This document shows, one piece after another, positions 44,323-53,421 of a DNA stretch of 64,000 bases. A model generated the notes under the pieces. The model ran no database searches. It worked only from the letters and a program-made list of their open reading frames with translations, and had not been told where the DNA came from. How positions within the stretch are numbered: position 1 is the stretch's first letter; each line of letters opens with the position of its first letter. The translations under genes and the position numbers were made by a program. Origin of the DNA: Pycnococcus provasolii (taxonomy: Eukaryota; Chlorophyta; Pseudoscourfieldiophyceae; Pseudoscourfieldiales; Pycnococcaceae); the NCBI GenBank assembly GCA_938743325.2, contig OW568866.1:62001-126000 (forward strand), given 5' to 3'.

Positions 44323-47199
44323 ATGGGCGTCAACGTCGCACCCACGCACGGACGGCCCGCGCAGGCGTACGACGGGCTCTGGCTCGGGGCGCCGCACCCC
44401 ATGTTGAGGCAGCACACGGCGCAGCAGGGACCGGCTCTGCGAACATCCTCACTCATGAACAACGTGCAAGGAACCAAGGGAACGGCGGGGCGCACCGTCA
44501 GACTCAAGGAGTCCCCTCAGCACATGCAGCCGCGCATGCTGCCTCTTCTCAACGAGCAACTCGCAAGCAGGGAAACGAGGTACCAGGAGCTACGCGTGGG
44601 CATGCAGCAGCGCTCGAGCAACCCATACGGCGAAAAGACGCTCGCGACAGCTAGCGCGCTCCGGCCGAAAACGACGCCTTACAACCACGCGAATCCCCTA
44701 GTACCGCCACGGGCACCCACCGCCACGGGCGCCGTGGGTGGCGGATTTTTCATCAGCTCTGGACAACAGGCCATGGCGCCTCAGACTGCAGCAGCCAGCG
44801 CGGCGCAGCAGTACGTCGTTCGGCTGCCAAACACGCGAAGTCAGCCGCCGGCTGGCTTCAGCGTGAACTTTGAGCTCGTGGGAACGACGTCGCGTGCAAG
44901 TATGCGCTCAAGAGCGACGCCGTACCTGCCGCCCGCCGAGGCGACGACGAGGCAGGCAAACGGCGTCACTGTGCCATTTGCCGCAAGGCCGCACTCGCAG
45001 GCCCACGCAACGGCATCGCGAGCAGGTGGAGGGGGTTCGTTCAAGGGGTCCGTGGTTGTCGGCCTCACGACGACGAGCTCTTCGGGCGAAATGACCACGG
45101 CGGCTGCCAAGACGCGCTTTACCGTCGACGCTGTCAGCCTCCTTCCTCCTGCCGAGAAACCATCACGCGCGGAGCCTGCGAGACGGAGCGTTCCCGTGAC
45201 GACGCAAGGACGGCGTGCCAAGGCATTTGCAGCGCTAGAGCAGCAGCATCCTAGCAGCAACGGCCTCGCGCCGCGACCTCTGGGAGGCGTGCCTGGCACG
45301 CGACGGCCGGCTCAGCAGGCCCTCGTGACGGCAGAGCAGAGTGAGCCTATGCTCTACGTCGGCGCACCGCCACCGCCAATTGCAAGCCGAAGCACCCGAT
45401 TTAATGCACCCGGTCAGCCGATCATTGGCAACCAGTACCTTGCCGGAACTGTCAAGGGAACGCGCAGCGGCGCGCAGCTCGCGTCGGATCGGAACGGTGA
45501 CCTGTACATTGGCATGGTTCCACAGCCAACACGCGAGCGCGGCACGCGCACCCTTGGCCGCCTGCCCGAGGGATTTGGCAACACGGGCAAGAAGGCGGTG
45601 ACCACGCTGCCGTACGGCGCAGCTCCCGCGCCCGAGGTGAACAGGCCCGCGGCTCCGACGTTCGTGCTCAACGCAGGATTCGCCGCAGCTCGCGTGCAGG
45701 ATGCCATTACCAAGGCAAACGCGAAGCGCTTCGATGCCGAGGCGCGTGGCGAGCTCGAGGCGGCGATCGAGGCGATCGCGCCCAGTGCGCCGAAGGGTGA
45801 CCCGCTCCTTGCGAGTGCCCAAGCTGCACTCAAGGCACTGTGGAGACGCGAGGCGGCACGCGAGAGGCTGATGCGCGCGATGGATTTCTCGGGCCCACCC
45901 GCGGGGTTGGTGAATGCGCTCGCCGAGGCGCTCGACGCGGCCATGTCAGCCGGCGTTGTGGAAACCGAGTCGTTGATGAGCGAGGCTTTGCGCGAGCTGA
46001 AGCGCGCGGAGGAGGATGCGCGCGCAGATGCCCGCCGTGCCGGAAATGCCGCGGCGAAGGCAGAGGCGGCAATGCGAGAGGAGGAGGCTGCACTCGTTCA
46101 CCCGCTGCCCACGGAGGCTGGCGCGCGGACGCTGCGCGACGGCCGCTTCGTCGTGCAGACCGTCGTTGGCGAGGGCGCGTACGGCGTCGTCATGCGATGC
46201 ACGGATCGCGGCGAGAAACCGACGGCGGCGCACAAGACGGTGGCGGTGAAGGAGTTCAAGGTGGAAGATTCGGATCCGGATGCTGAGGACGTGCGCCGTA
46301 CAGCTCGCCGCGAGGTGAGCCTGCTGAAGCGCATGCAGCATCCTCACATCGTTCGATTCATTCAGGAGTTTGACGAGCGCGAGAAGCTGTTCATCGTGAT
46401 GGAGTTTGTGCCAAAAAACTTGCTCGAAGTCCTGGAAGATGCACAAAGTCGCAACGGTCGAGGCGGGCTTCCCAAGCCGGTGGTGAAGCGTATTATGTAC
46501 CAGCTGTGCCTTGCGCTGGCGTACATCCACGAGTGCGACATCGTGTACAGAGACGTGAAGCCGGAAAACTTACTCGTCGCGGAGCGCGTTCCCAACGCAT
46601 CGGACAACGTAAACCCCGCTGCTCTGCTCGACCGAGGCGACGGCGTTGGCGTCGTTTTGGAGATGAAGCTGTGCGACTTTGGATTCGCACGGCCTCTCGG
46701 CCCGAACACGAGCGCGGCAGACAAGAGCCCGACGTGGCCGGATACGGATGACATCTTGACGGACTACGTGGCGACGCGGTGGTACCGTGCGCCAGAGCTC
46801 CTGCTTGGCCCGCCTTTCCCAAGCGAGCGGGACCCATCTGCTCTCGTGCACAGTCCGTACGGCGTTGGCGTGGACATGTGGGCGGTCGGCTGCCTGATGG
46901 GCGAGTGCCTGGACGGAGAGCCTCTCTTCCCCGGCGACTCGGACATTGATCAGCTGCGTCGCGTTCAGGAGATGCTCGGCCGTCTCACGACGAAGCAGCT
47001 GGAGCTGTTCCTTCGCAACCCGTCGAATACGAATGCGTCTTTCCCCTTCGACGGCCCGCCAATTGGTCTGGACGCGCGGTACGGACATTTGCTCAACGAC
47101 GTTGAGCTTAGCTTCATGGCTGACCTGCTTCGCGTTGACCCGAAGCAGCGCATGTCCGGCGAAGAGTGTCTTGCCCATGCAATTTTCTCCGACGCTTGA
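44323..47199 (+). CDS. CDKL-type (cyclin-dependent-kinase-like) Ser/Thr kinase with long N-terminal extension
   Basis: 958 residues. The first ~590 residues are disordered, rich in Ala, Arg, Pro and Thr, with several internal short RSxxTRFN/ RGTRTLGR-type repeats; residues ~560-600 are helical. The kinase domain (~605-955) has GEGAYGVV, VAVKEF (catalytic Lys), YRDVKPENLL (Tyr replaces the usual His of HRD), DFGFARPL, TDYVATRWYRAPELLL (CDKL/RCK-type TxY loop), DMWAVGCLMGE and a final RMSGEECLAHAIF. CDKL kinases such as Chlamydomonas LF5/CDKL5 control flagellar length. The insert between DVKPEN and DFG is longer than usual. The kinase is C-terminal, whereas animal CDKL5 has it N-terminal. Confidence 0.88.
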   Translation: MGVNVAPTHGRPAQAYDGLWLGAPHPMLRQHTAQQGPALRTSSLMNNVQGTKGTAGRTVRLKESPQHMQPRMLPLLNEQLASRETRYQELRVGMQQRSSNPYGEKTLATASALRPKTTPYNHANPLVPPRAPTATGAVGGGFFISSGQQAMAPQTAAASAAQQYVVRLPNTRSQPPAGFSVNFELVGTTSRASMRSRATPYLPPAEATTRQANGVTVPFAARPHSQAHATASRAGGGGSFKGSVVVGLTTTSSSGEMTTAAAKTRFTVDAVSLLPPAEKPSRAEPARRSVPVTTQGRRAKAFAALEQQHPSSNGLAPRPLGGVPGTRRPAQQALVTAEQSEPMLYVGAPPPPIASRSTRFNAPGQPIIGNQYLAGTVKGTRSGAQLASDRNGDLYIGMVPQPTRERGTRTLGRLPEGFGNTGKKAVTTLPYGAAPAPEVNRPAAPTFVLNAGFAAARVQDAITKANAKRFDAEARGELEAAIEAIAPSAPKGDPLLASAQAALKALWRREAARERLMRAMDFSGPPAGLVNALAEALDAAMSAGVVETESLMSEALRELKRAEEDARADARRAGNAAAKAEAAMREEEAALVHPLPTEAGARTLRDGRFVVQTVVGEGAYGVVMRCTDRGEKPTAAHKTVAVKEFKVEDSDPDAEDVRRTARREVSLLKRMQHPHIVRFIQEFDEREKLFIVMEFVPKNLLEVLEDAQSRNGRGGLPKPVVKRIMYQLCLALAYIHECDIVYRDVKPENLLVAERVPNASDNVNPAALLDRGDGVGVVLEMKLCDFGFARPLGPNTSAADKSPTWPDTDDILTDYVATRWYRAPELLLGPPFPSERDPSALVHSPYGVGVDMWAVGCLMGECLDGEPLFPGDSDIDQLRRVQEMLGRLTTKQLELFLRNPSNTNASFPFDGPPIGLDARYGHLLNDVELSFMADLLRVDPKQRMSGEECLAHAIFSDA

Positions 47200-47537
47200 T
47201 AACTAAGATCACTCATTCAGTCATGGAATGTAATTTACTTTAATTCGTCCAACGGTCGTTCACTATCAGGCGGCTTTTCGCTGGCGTCCGGCGTGAGAGC
47301 TTCACTTACTTGCGCACGTTGTCATGGTTGTCGTCGCCGTCGCCAACCAGCTGTGCAACAACAACAACAACACGATGGCTGAAGAGTTGCACTCATGACT
47401 CTGCCTAGACATCATCATCTAAGGGAGAATGCAGTTTTGTGGGAAAAGGAGTTGAGGTTTTGTATAATCACAATGGTATTTTACACACACTACAGTTCTG
47501 GGCGAACAACAAACACATCACGGAGAAAAGAAAATTG
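47200..47537. repeat. 3' flank of the kinase gene containing dispersed repeat copy B (47240-47455)
   Basis: Holds TGTAA at 47229-47233 and, at 47240-47455, sequence homologous to 40340-40640: the exact 29-bp block at 47273-47301, flanked by matching CGTCCAAC, TCGTTCAC, TGTCGTCGCC, CACGA..GCT and GGGAAAAGGAGTT words. No protein-like frame. Confidence 0.7.
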
Positions 47538-47837
47538 CTATGCGGCAAGAGGAGTTCTCTGCTGAAAGTACGTGACAACGACGTACCGTCCCGCGAGGTT
47601 GTATCCCGACAGTCCGTCGTGTGCGTTTCGCGCGTCGTAGATGTCTTCGTACACGACGTACGCGGTTCCTTTCGTCTTTGCGTTCGTTCCCATTCTGACT
47701 TGCCTGATGGCGCCGTACTTTCCGAAGGTGTCGTACATGGCGTTTGCGGAGACGTCGAAGGGGAGGTTGCGCACGTAGAGTATGCGCGTCACCTCGGGGG
47801 GCAGGCGCAGGCCACTAGTATTGTGAGGCACGGACAT
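47538..47837 (-). CDS. SF3B6: SF3b subunit p14/SF3B6 (branch-site RRM protein)
   Basis: 99 residues from the ATG at 47837. It is one RRM nearly identical in pattern to human SF3B6: [39 protein letters not shown], then [36 protein letters not shown]2 is ILYVRNLP and RNP1 is [10 protein letters not shown]3B6 contacts the branch-point adenosine within U2 snRNP's SF3b complex. The protein ends about 20 residues earlier than human SF3B6 (125 residues), lacking the Lys-rich tail; this could be genuine or due to an unseen 3' exon. A TAACCCTAA box lies about 55 bp upstream of the ATG. Confidence 0.93.
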   Translation of the reverse strand: MSVPHNTSGLRLPPEVTRILYVRNLPFDVSANAMYDTFGKYGAIRQVRMGTNAKTKGTAYVVYEDIYDARNAHDGLSGYNLAGRYVVVTYFQQRTPLAA

Positions 47838-47975
47838 GAAGAACAAGTATTAAAATATGGCGGCGGCGAGGGGTAAAAATCTCCATGTGCCCTCCCCGTA
47901 ACCCTAATACCCCCTGGCGCTGCGCGGGCTCTTCGGGAGGGTGCGCGCAGCACTAACTGCTAGGATCTTTGGTCG

Positions 47976-48091
47976 CTGGGAGTGTAATGTGAGCTCTTTT
48001 ATGTGTGGGTGAGCCCACCACATCACATTCATGCTGGGAGTGTAATGTGAGCTCTTTTATGTGTGGGTGAGCCCACCACATCACATTCATT
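47976..48091. repeat. Exact 58-bp tandem duplication with internal hairpin
   Basis: Two adjacent copies, 47976-48033 and 48034-48091, identical but for the last base. Each contains inverted arms AATGTGA/TCACATT with a nested GTGGG/CCCAC pair (GTGGGTGAGCCCAC). Noncoding, between SF3B6 and the recombinase/RNase H frame. Confidence 0.85.
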
Positions 48092-48193
48092 CCTTCACAT
48101 CAATGTTATCCCCCTCAGTATAGTACTGGATGTGTGGGTAGACAGAAGGTTGGGAACGGGCGGGCGGGATGAAACTTCGACGTTGTGTGTTAA

Positions 48194-48214
48194 CTAGGGT
48201 TAGGGTTAGGGTTA
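48194..48214. repeat. Interstitial telomere-type repeat (TTAGGG)n
   Basis: CTAGGGTTAGGGTTAGGGTTA, three and a half units, followed by degenerate AGCCCTAATCCTAA up to the stop of the minus-strand recombinase/RNase H frame. Confidence 0.75.
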
Positions 48215-48228
48215 TCTTAGCCCTAATC

Positions 48229-50382
48229 CTAATTTAGCTTGGAGCGAGCGATCATTAATATCGGCTCGTCAATCAGCTGGATCGGGATGGTCTGGCACTC
48301 GTGTACGCGTGGCTGCCATGCGAGGATCGCCGGATGTGCAGTGGCATCCTCCATGGTGGTACGCGTCGGGATGTCAGCCACATTGGCCTTCGACGCTACC
48401 CATTCGCCCCACAGAGCGATATTGTGCATCGCCAGCAGAATGCTAATGCAGTTAGCAATCGCCGAGAGTGACGGTTTTGTTGCGTAACCGTGTATGATGG
48501 CAGACAGCGCTGTGGTGTTGTCGCCCAGGTACACGACTGTGCGGTCCCTCGCCGTGTCCCCAAAGTTCCAAAGCCAGAACAGGAGCACGAGGAGTTCGTA
48601 CTGGTTGATTGCACGTTCAGTGTGACCCCCGCCGGCAGCGAGTTCCAAAGCGAGGAATTTCTGGAGCGTTATTGGGACGGTTGTCGCCGCGATTCCAGTG
48701 GCGGTTGTTGCCAGGTCCTTCCACACGATCGCGATGCGCGGTGTGCTCCCTCCAGTGGCGTCGCCGTACACGAGGATAGGCGGACGCGGGGGTCGCCGGC
48801 AGTGATGTACTCGTGGCGGTAGAGCCGGTAGCAGCGCGACGAAGAAACGTAACGCCGCGCTGAGCGGGCGGGTGAGCCGTTGCGTGTCATCCCGACCCGC
48901 GGCGCGATGCCAGAGCGGCTGGATAGCTGCGCGCCCGATGCGGGCGAACGCTGACGCCGTGGCGAACATAATTTTGCCTGCTAACGATGCTGCGGTAGCC
49001 GGCGCACACTCGTGTGCCTGCAGCGGGCGGATGTGGCGCTCGGTCGGCGTCAGTGGCACGGCGTGATCGTGCTGGGCCCCCGATAGAGCCCATCTGCCGA
49101 TTTCATTAGCATCCATGGGAGGCATGAGAAAGGCCTTGGCGGACTCCGTGAGCACATGGCGCGGGGAGTGCTTCGTCATCAGCTGTGCATACGGCACGGG
49201 GACCCCGGCGGCGAGCAGGCACCCGCGCAGCGACTGTACGGCACGCTCGCCGAGACACGGTGCGGACAGCCATGCCCGCGCACTGCGGGGGTCTCCCGTG
49301 TCGCGCTGTCCCGTTCGTGCAGCAGTGTCACGAAGGAGAGTGGAGTGGTGCGGCACCGCTGCGGACATGTGCAGAAGCATGTCGAATGCGAGCGTACCGC
49401 CCTCGAGTCCAACTGTGGGCATCCACGACGGGCGCCTGCGCATGCGCATGCGGTTGGGGTTTTTGTCGATCGCCCGTGCTGTCGCTAGCTCCGCGCTGAT
49501 GCGGACCAACGTCGCCTGCACAAATTGTGCATGGCGATTGCACGAGAGTGCCATGGCATGCCACGCAGCGGCATGGCATCGGAGGAAGACCGATTGGCTG
49601 CGGTCGGAAGCCAGGCGTTCCAGCGCGATTACCATGCGTATCGAGAGCGCCATGGCGGGCTGCGATGGTGGTGGCGGTGCAGGCACTACGTGCCCCACCC
49701 TTGCCAGTGCGGGCGTAGGCGACACTTCGAGCCCGAAGTGCCGCTGCAGCCAGGCGAGAGCCCTCGCCAGAGATTGTCGTACTGACGATCCCGTAGTGAT
49801 GCGCGCTGTGGGGGAGCCCCCCCGTCGCGCAGCATCATCGCGTCTGCCACGAGCACGCTCGCGGGCGTCCGTGTCTGCCTTTTCAAGGTACGCGAATGCC
49901 ACGAGGGGCGTGATGGTCACGTCGCGCGCCCGGGCAAACTGTTGCAGTTCGTCCAGCGCCCGCGCGCCGACGGCGATGGTGTCCGGCGCGAATGTCGCTG
50001 CCAGGCGGAGGTGGATCGTGAGCGTAGGCGCCACACCATGACGGGTGAGCTGCGAAACGTCGATCCCCAGCGGAAAGGCAATCGCCTCGGGAGGCAGGAT
50101 GCCGAGGAGTCGTCGTGCTGCACGGTAGCACGCGGCGTGCTGGAAGTCCACCGCCGATGCCCCCTGCGAACTGCCGCGCAGTGTGGCATCCGACGGGATT
50201 GCCATGCGGGCAACCGCTGCATTCCAAACGCCGAGAAACGCGTTCAAATTCTGGATGTCGTCGTTGTTTCCCGACGCCATCGCTGGATCGCGTGGATCGT
50301 ATGCACGACGAATGAGGATGCTACCCACGGGGGTGGGGTTCCATCTAGAGGGGTTTCTTTCCTCGGACTCATCACTGGGCAT
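48229..50382 (-). mobile_element. Retroelement-related ORF: tyrosine-recombinase-like region joined to an RNase H domain (DIRS-like affinity)
   Basis: One long frame of about 717 codons. Parts, N to C: a ~200-residue helical region; a probable tyrosine-recombinase catalytic region (about nt 49640-49020) with HSPRH as the HxxR box followed by an IGRWA stretch; a connection-like segment (about nt 49010-48780, FATASAFARIGRAAIQPL); and an RNase H domain (about nt 48770-48290) with VYGDAT, NQYELL, LGDNTTAL and NVADIPTR supplying D, E, D, D. The last two parts resemble the connection and RNase H regions of DIRS-type elements in marine protists. I see no reverse transcriptase palm in the frame. Telomere-type words lie on both flanks (48194-48214 and near 50458). 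The frame looks whole; no terminal repeats were recognised. It may be an element part or a domesticated gene. Confidence 0.6.
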
Positions 50383-50555
50383 CCGATTCACTGCTCGCTA
50401 CGAGGGTATACTTTCCGGATGAATCCTCCAAGGAACCCTAGTTTGGAAATCATAACAACCCTAACCATTCCCCCCCTGTTCTTTTCCTCTTCCTTTTCTT
50501 CTCATTTGGATAACCCCCGCTCCCTTTTCCCCCGGAGGCTACCACCTTACTATTC

Positions 50556-52325
50556 ATGGCGGGCCCACGTGTAAGTTTTTCTTGGTGCATGGCGGCGCGC
50601 TCCTTCTCAGGAGTAGCGCGTGTTCCAGTCTTGAAACACCACAGGCGTTCCGTCGCACGTAATTCTCCGCGGGGGGGGTGGGATTCAACCCTAGGGCGCG
50701 TTCGTTGGGGGGGCGTGGCACACGCTTCTTCGTCGTCGTCAGCACATGCGGACTTCCACGACGCGTCCAAGACGTTCACGTCGCTCAACATACACCCAGC
50801 AGTCACGTGCGGACTCAAAGTCTTGCTGGAAACAGATAAACCGACCGTCATACAGGCAAGCGCAATACCGGACATACTCAGTAACAGCCACACCGTCATC
50901 GCCGCGGAAACTGGATCCGGAAAAACCGTCGCGTACATGGCACCCATATTCAGCCAAATCGTCAACCAGAAACGAGACGACCAAGCGTCGGGAAGAAAAC
51001 CTAAGTGGCACGAAAGAGGAGTCGTCGTCGTGATTTGCCCAAACGCTACACTCGCGAGGCAGGTGGCGGCTGTTGCAGCGGAACTCGCCAAGGCGGTTGG
51101 CGCAAGCGACGAAGGCGCGAAAGTGAACGTCGACTGCTTCGTCGCAGGCGTGCCTCCGCCAACCTCGCCGCCGGACGTTATGGTCACCACTCCCGCGACG
51201 CTACTTGGTGTGAGCGACTGGTTTGGCAAGCAGAAAAATAGACAGCGATTCGTGCGCACGATGCGTGTGGTTGTGTTCGACGAGGCGGACGTGCTACTTT
51301 CCGGTGGGCTGCAGGAAGATATCCTCACGCTTCTTGAGTGGCTGCGAATAGACGACAAGTGGAAACGCCAGGACGAAAGAGAGGAGGGGAAAGATCGCGA
51401 GCAGGATGCTGCCTCCTCCTCGTCGTCGTCGCCGTCGCCGCCGCCGTCGTCGCCAACAGACACGTACCGGCTGTACGACGACGACGAAGAAGAAGACGAC
51501 GATTCAAGTCCTGCACAGCAGGAGCAGGAAGTGGTAAGCGCTGACGACGACGTGCAGTCGCTGAAGTGGCGAGGGCCACGGACGTACGTGTTCGCTGGCG
51601 CCACGATTCCCGACCGTGGGAAGGGTAGCGTTGCGGGAATGCTGCGCCAACGATATCCCGACGCCAAGTGGGCACGCGGGCCGCGACTGCACAACATCCT
51701 GAGCGAGCGCGTCAATCAGCGTTGGATCAACGTCGCGGACAACGATGCGGCGGAGACTGCGCTGAAGGACGTGCTGACGTCCGACGGCGCGTTCGAAGCA
51801 GGACGCAGGACGATGGTGTTCGCGAAGACGGTCAAGGCGGCGGAACGCGTCGCCGACTGCGTGCGTGCCGCCGCGGTGGAGGCAAACGCGCATGATGCAG
51901 AGATATTCGTCTATACGAAGAATACGCACGTGTCAGAGCGCTTCGAAATGATTCAGGCATTTGGTGAGCGTGGTGGGATCTTCGTCTGCACCGACAGTGC
52001 GAGCCGTGGCATCGACGTGAAGGGCGGTGTTCAGCACGTCGTGCAGGCTGACTTTGCGCAGGATGCGGTGAGCTATCTGCATCGCGTCGGACGCACGGCT
52101 CGCGCGGGAGCGAGCGGGTCTGCAACATCTATTGTACGTCCGGCGGAGAAGGTTCTTGCAGACACACTTCGTGCGGCGGTGGAGAGCGGCGTCGCGATTG
52201 AGGACTCCTTCTCTCGCAATCGCCAGTTTGCGAAGAAGCGTAAAAAGTACGGCGACGATCATCACATGAATCTTGTGCGCGAACGCGTCAACGAGTCGAA
52301 GCCGACAGCATCATCGTCTACGTAA
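50556..52325 (+). CDS. Organelle-type DEAD-box RNA helicase
   Basis: 589 residues. An Arg/Ser-rich N-terminus (~1-55) looks like a transit peptide. Helicase motifs: F upstream of Q-motif PTVIQASAIP (~95), AETGSGKT (motif I, ~115), TPATLL (Ib), DEADVL (II, ~230), GAT (III, in place of SAT), a RGIDVK motif (V) and HRVGRTARAG (VI, ~510). An insertion rich in Asp/Glu/Ser (~270-330) separates motifs II and III. Similar to plant RH22-type and DDX28-type helicases, which act in organellar ribosome assembly; the organelle is not decidable. The C-terminus is basic. The stop is 55 bp from the convergent gene. Confidence 0.88.
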   Translation: MAGPRVSFSWCMAARSFSGVARVPVLKHHRRSVARNSPRGGWDSTLGRVRWGGVAHASSSSSAHADFHDASKTFTSLNIHPAVTCGLKVLLETDKPTVIQASAIPDILSNSHTVIAAETGSGKTVAYMAPIFSQIVNQKRDDQASGRKPKWHERGVVVVICPNATLARQVAAVAAELAKAVGASDEGAKVNVDCFVAGVPPPTSPPDVMVTTPATLLGVSDWFGKQKNRQRFVRTMRVVVFDEADVLLSGGLQEDILTLLEWLRIDDKWKRQDEREEGKDREQDAASSSSSSPSPPPSSPTDTYRLYDDDEEEDDDSSPAQQEQEVVSADDDVQSLKWRGPRTYVFAGATIPDRGKGSVAGMLRQRYPDAKWARGPRLHNILSERVNQRWINVADNDAAETALKDVLTSDGAFEAGRRTMVFAKTVKAAERVADCVRAAAVEANAHDAEIFVYTKNTHVSERFEMIQAFGERGGIFVCTDSASRGIDVKGGVQHVVQADFAQDAVSYLHRVGRTARAGASGSATSIVRPAEKVLADTLRAAVESGVAIEDSFSRNRQFAKKRKKYGDDHHMNLVRERVNESKPTASSST

Positions 52326-52380
52326 AACACTTGTTTGTTTGTTTCGTCTCTTCTTGAATCTGTTTCGTTTGTTTTTACTG

Positions 52381-53121
52381 TCACACGTCCATTCCACGTT
52401 CACGAAACTTCTTCAGAAGCGGATCCTCCTCTTCGTCAGGCTGCATTGTGATACCGGACGCCTTTTCTGTGGCGCTGCGGATCCTCTCTTGTGCCGCATC
52501 AGCCTTCTGCGCCATGATTTGTCGTTCGAAGATTCGAACCGCATCAGCGAGCTGGTCAACCCCTCGCCTCGCCTGGTCCGCACGTCGCCTCGCGTCGTCC
52601 GCGTCGGACTCCATCCCCTGAAGACGTCTGTTAGCCTCTGCACGCCTGCCAAGGTGCGACCTAGCGGCGTCGTCGTCACCTGTTTTCACCGCCTCCTCGG
52701 CATCCGCATAAGCCTGGTCCGCGATGAGCTTGAGGTTGTTTACGTCTGTGTTGAGTCGGTCTGCGTCAAGAGCAAGCACACGCGCGGCATCTTCCGCATC
52801 CGCCAAGTCGTTTGCGAGTTCCTGCGCCTGCTCGACTTGTTCTCGCGTGACGCCCATGCGCCTGAGTTCATTCTCCTCCGTCTCCTGCACCTGTCTGTTG
52901 AACTTTTTGTTCGCTCCCATAGATCCGCCGATTTGCGATCCCAGGATGGCGCCAAACGGTCCCGCGATGAGTCCCCCGAGCACAGCTCCACCGAGCACGC
53001 CTTTCACATCCTCGTTTCCACCACCACCAGGAGACTTGTTGGAGGCACGACGAACGAGGAGTGAGGGAGCGCGCAAGGGAGAGCGCCATGAAGGAGCGCG
53101 CAGTTGAGGAGCCGTTGCCAT
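52381..53121 (-). CDS. Glycine-zipper coiled-coil protein, probably organellar
   Basis: 246 residues from the ATG at 53121 (in-frame codons upstream are less likely). The first ~30 residues are basic and presequence-like. A glycine-zipper stretch (~40-67, GVLGGAVLGGLIAGPFGAILGSQIGGSMG) could insert in a membrane. The remaining ~170 residues form a long Ala/Asp/Arg-rich coiled coil with a tail ending KKFRERGMDV. The helix composition is reminiscent of PspA/IM30 (VIPP1), but I see no signature that fixes the family, and PspA lacks a glycine zipper here. Function unknown; membrane-associated scaffold is the cautious reading. Divergent to the GT77-like gene. Confidence 0.6.
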   Translation of the reverse strand: MATAPQLRAPSWRSPLRAPSLLVRRASNKSPGGGGNEDVKGVLGGAVLGGLIAGPFGAILGSQIGGSMGANKKFNRQVQETEENELRRMGVTREQVEQAQELANDLADAEDAARVLALDADRLNTDVNNLKLIADQAYADAEEAVKTGDDDAARSHLGRRAEANRRLQGMESDADDARRRADQARRGVDQLADAVRIFERQIMAQKADAAQERIRSATEKASGITMQPDEEEDPLLKKFRERGMDV

Positions 53122-53257
53122 TATCCGGGGCGTCATCACAATCACAAAGGGGAGAGAGGAGAGGATAGTCTAGTCTAAAGGTATGAGGGGCCGGAAATGC
53201 CCCGGAGCCGAGGAAATGCATTCATGGGAATGGGCCCACCTAGGGCGGAAGGAGCGG

Positions 53258-53268
53258 ATTCGGGGTTA
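53258..53268. promoter_or_regulatory. ATTCGGGGTTA promoter motif
   Basis: The half-site found at 15868, 25086 and 30005/30020 recurs here between the divergent starts at 53121 and 53422. A TGGGCCCA palindrome lies just upstream at 53231-53238. Confidence 0.5.
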
Positions 53269-53421
53269 CAGTAAGAAGCGCGCCCCCCTCCCATTGATTT
53301 TCTCTCCCGGTCTCTCGCCCTCTCTGCGGCCTCGTGTCCTGCTCAGTGCTCACTTGTGCAAGGCCGTGCACGTGCGCACTCCCGCTCGTGATCGATCAAC
53401 TTGCGCCGGCACGAACCAAGA

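Noticed and set aside
50450-51715. 421-codon minus-strand frame opposite the DEAD-box helicase
   Set aside because: It is antisense to the helicase core and has Ser/Cys-rich low-complexity translation; the plus strand carries all helicase motifs.
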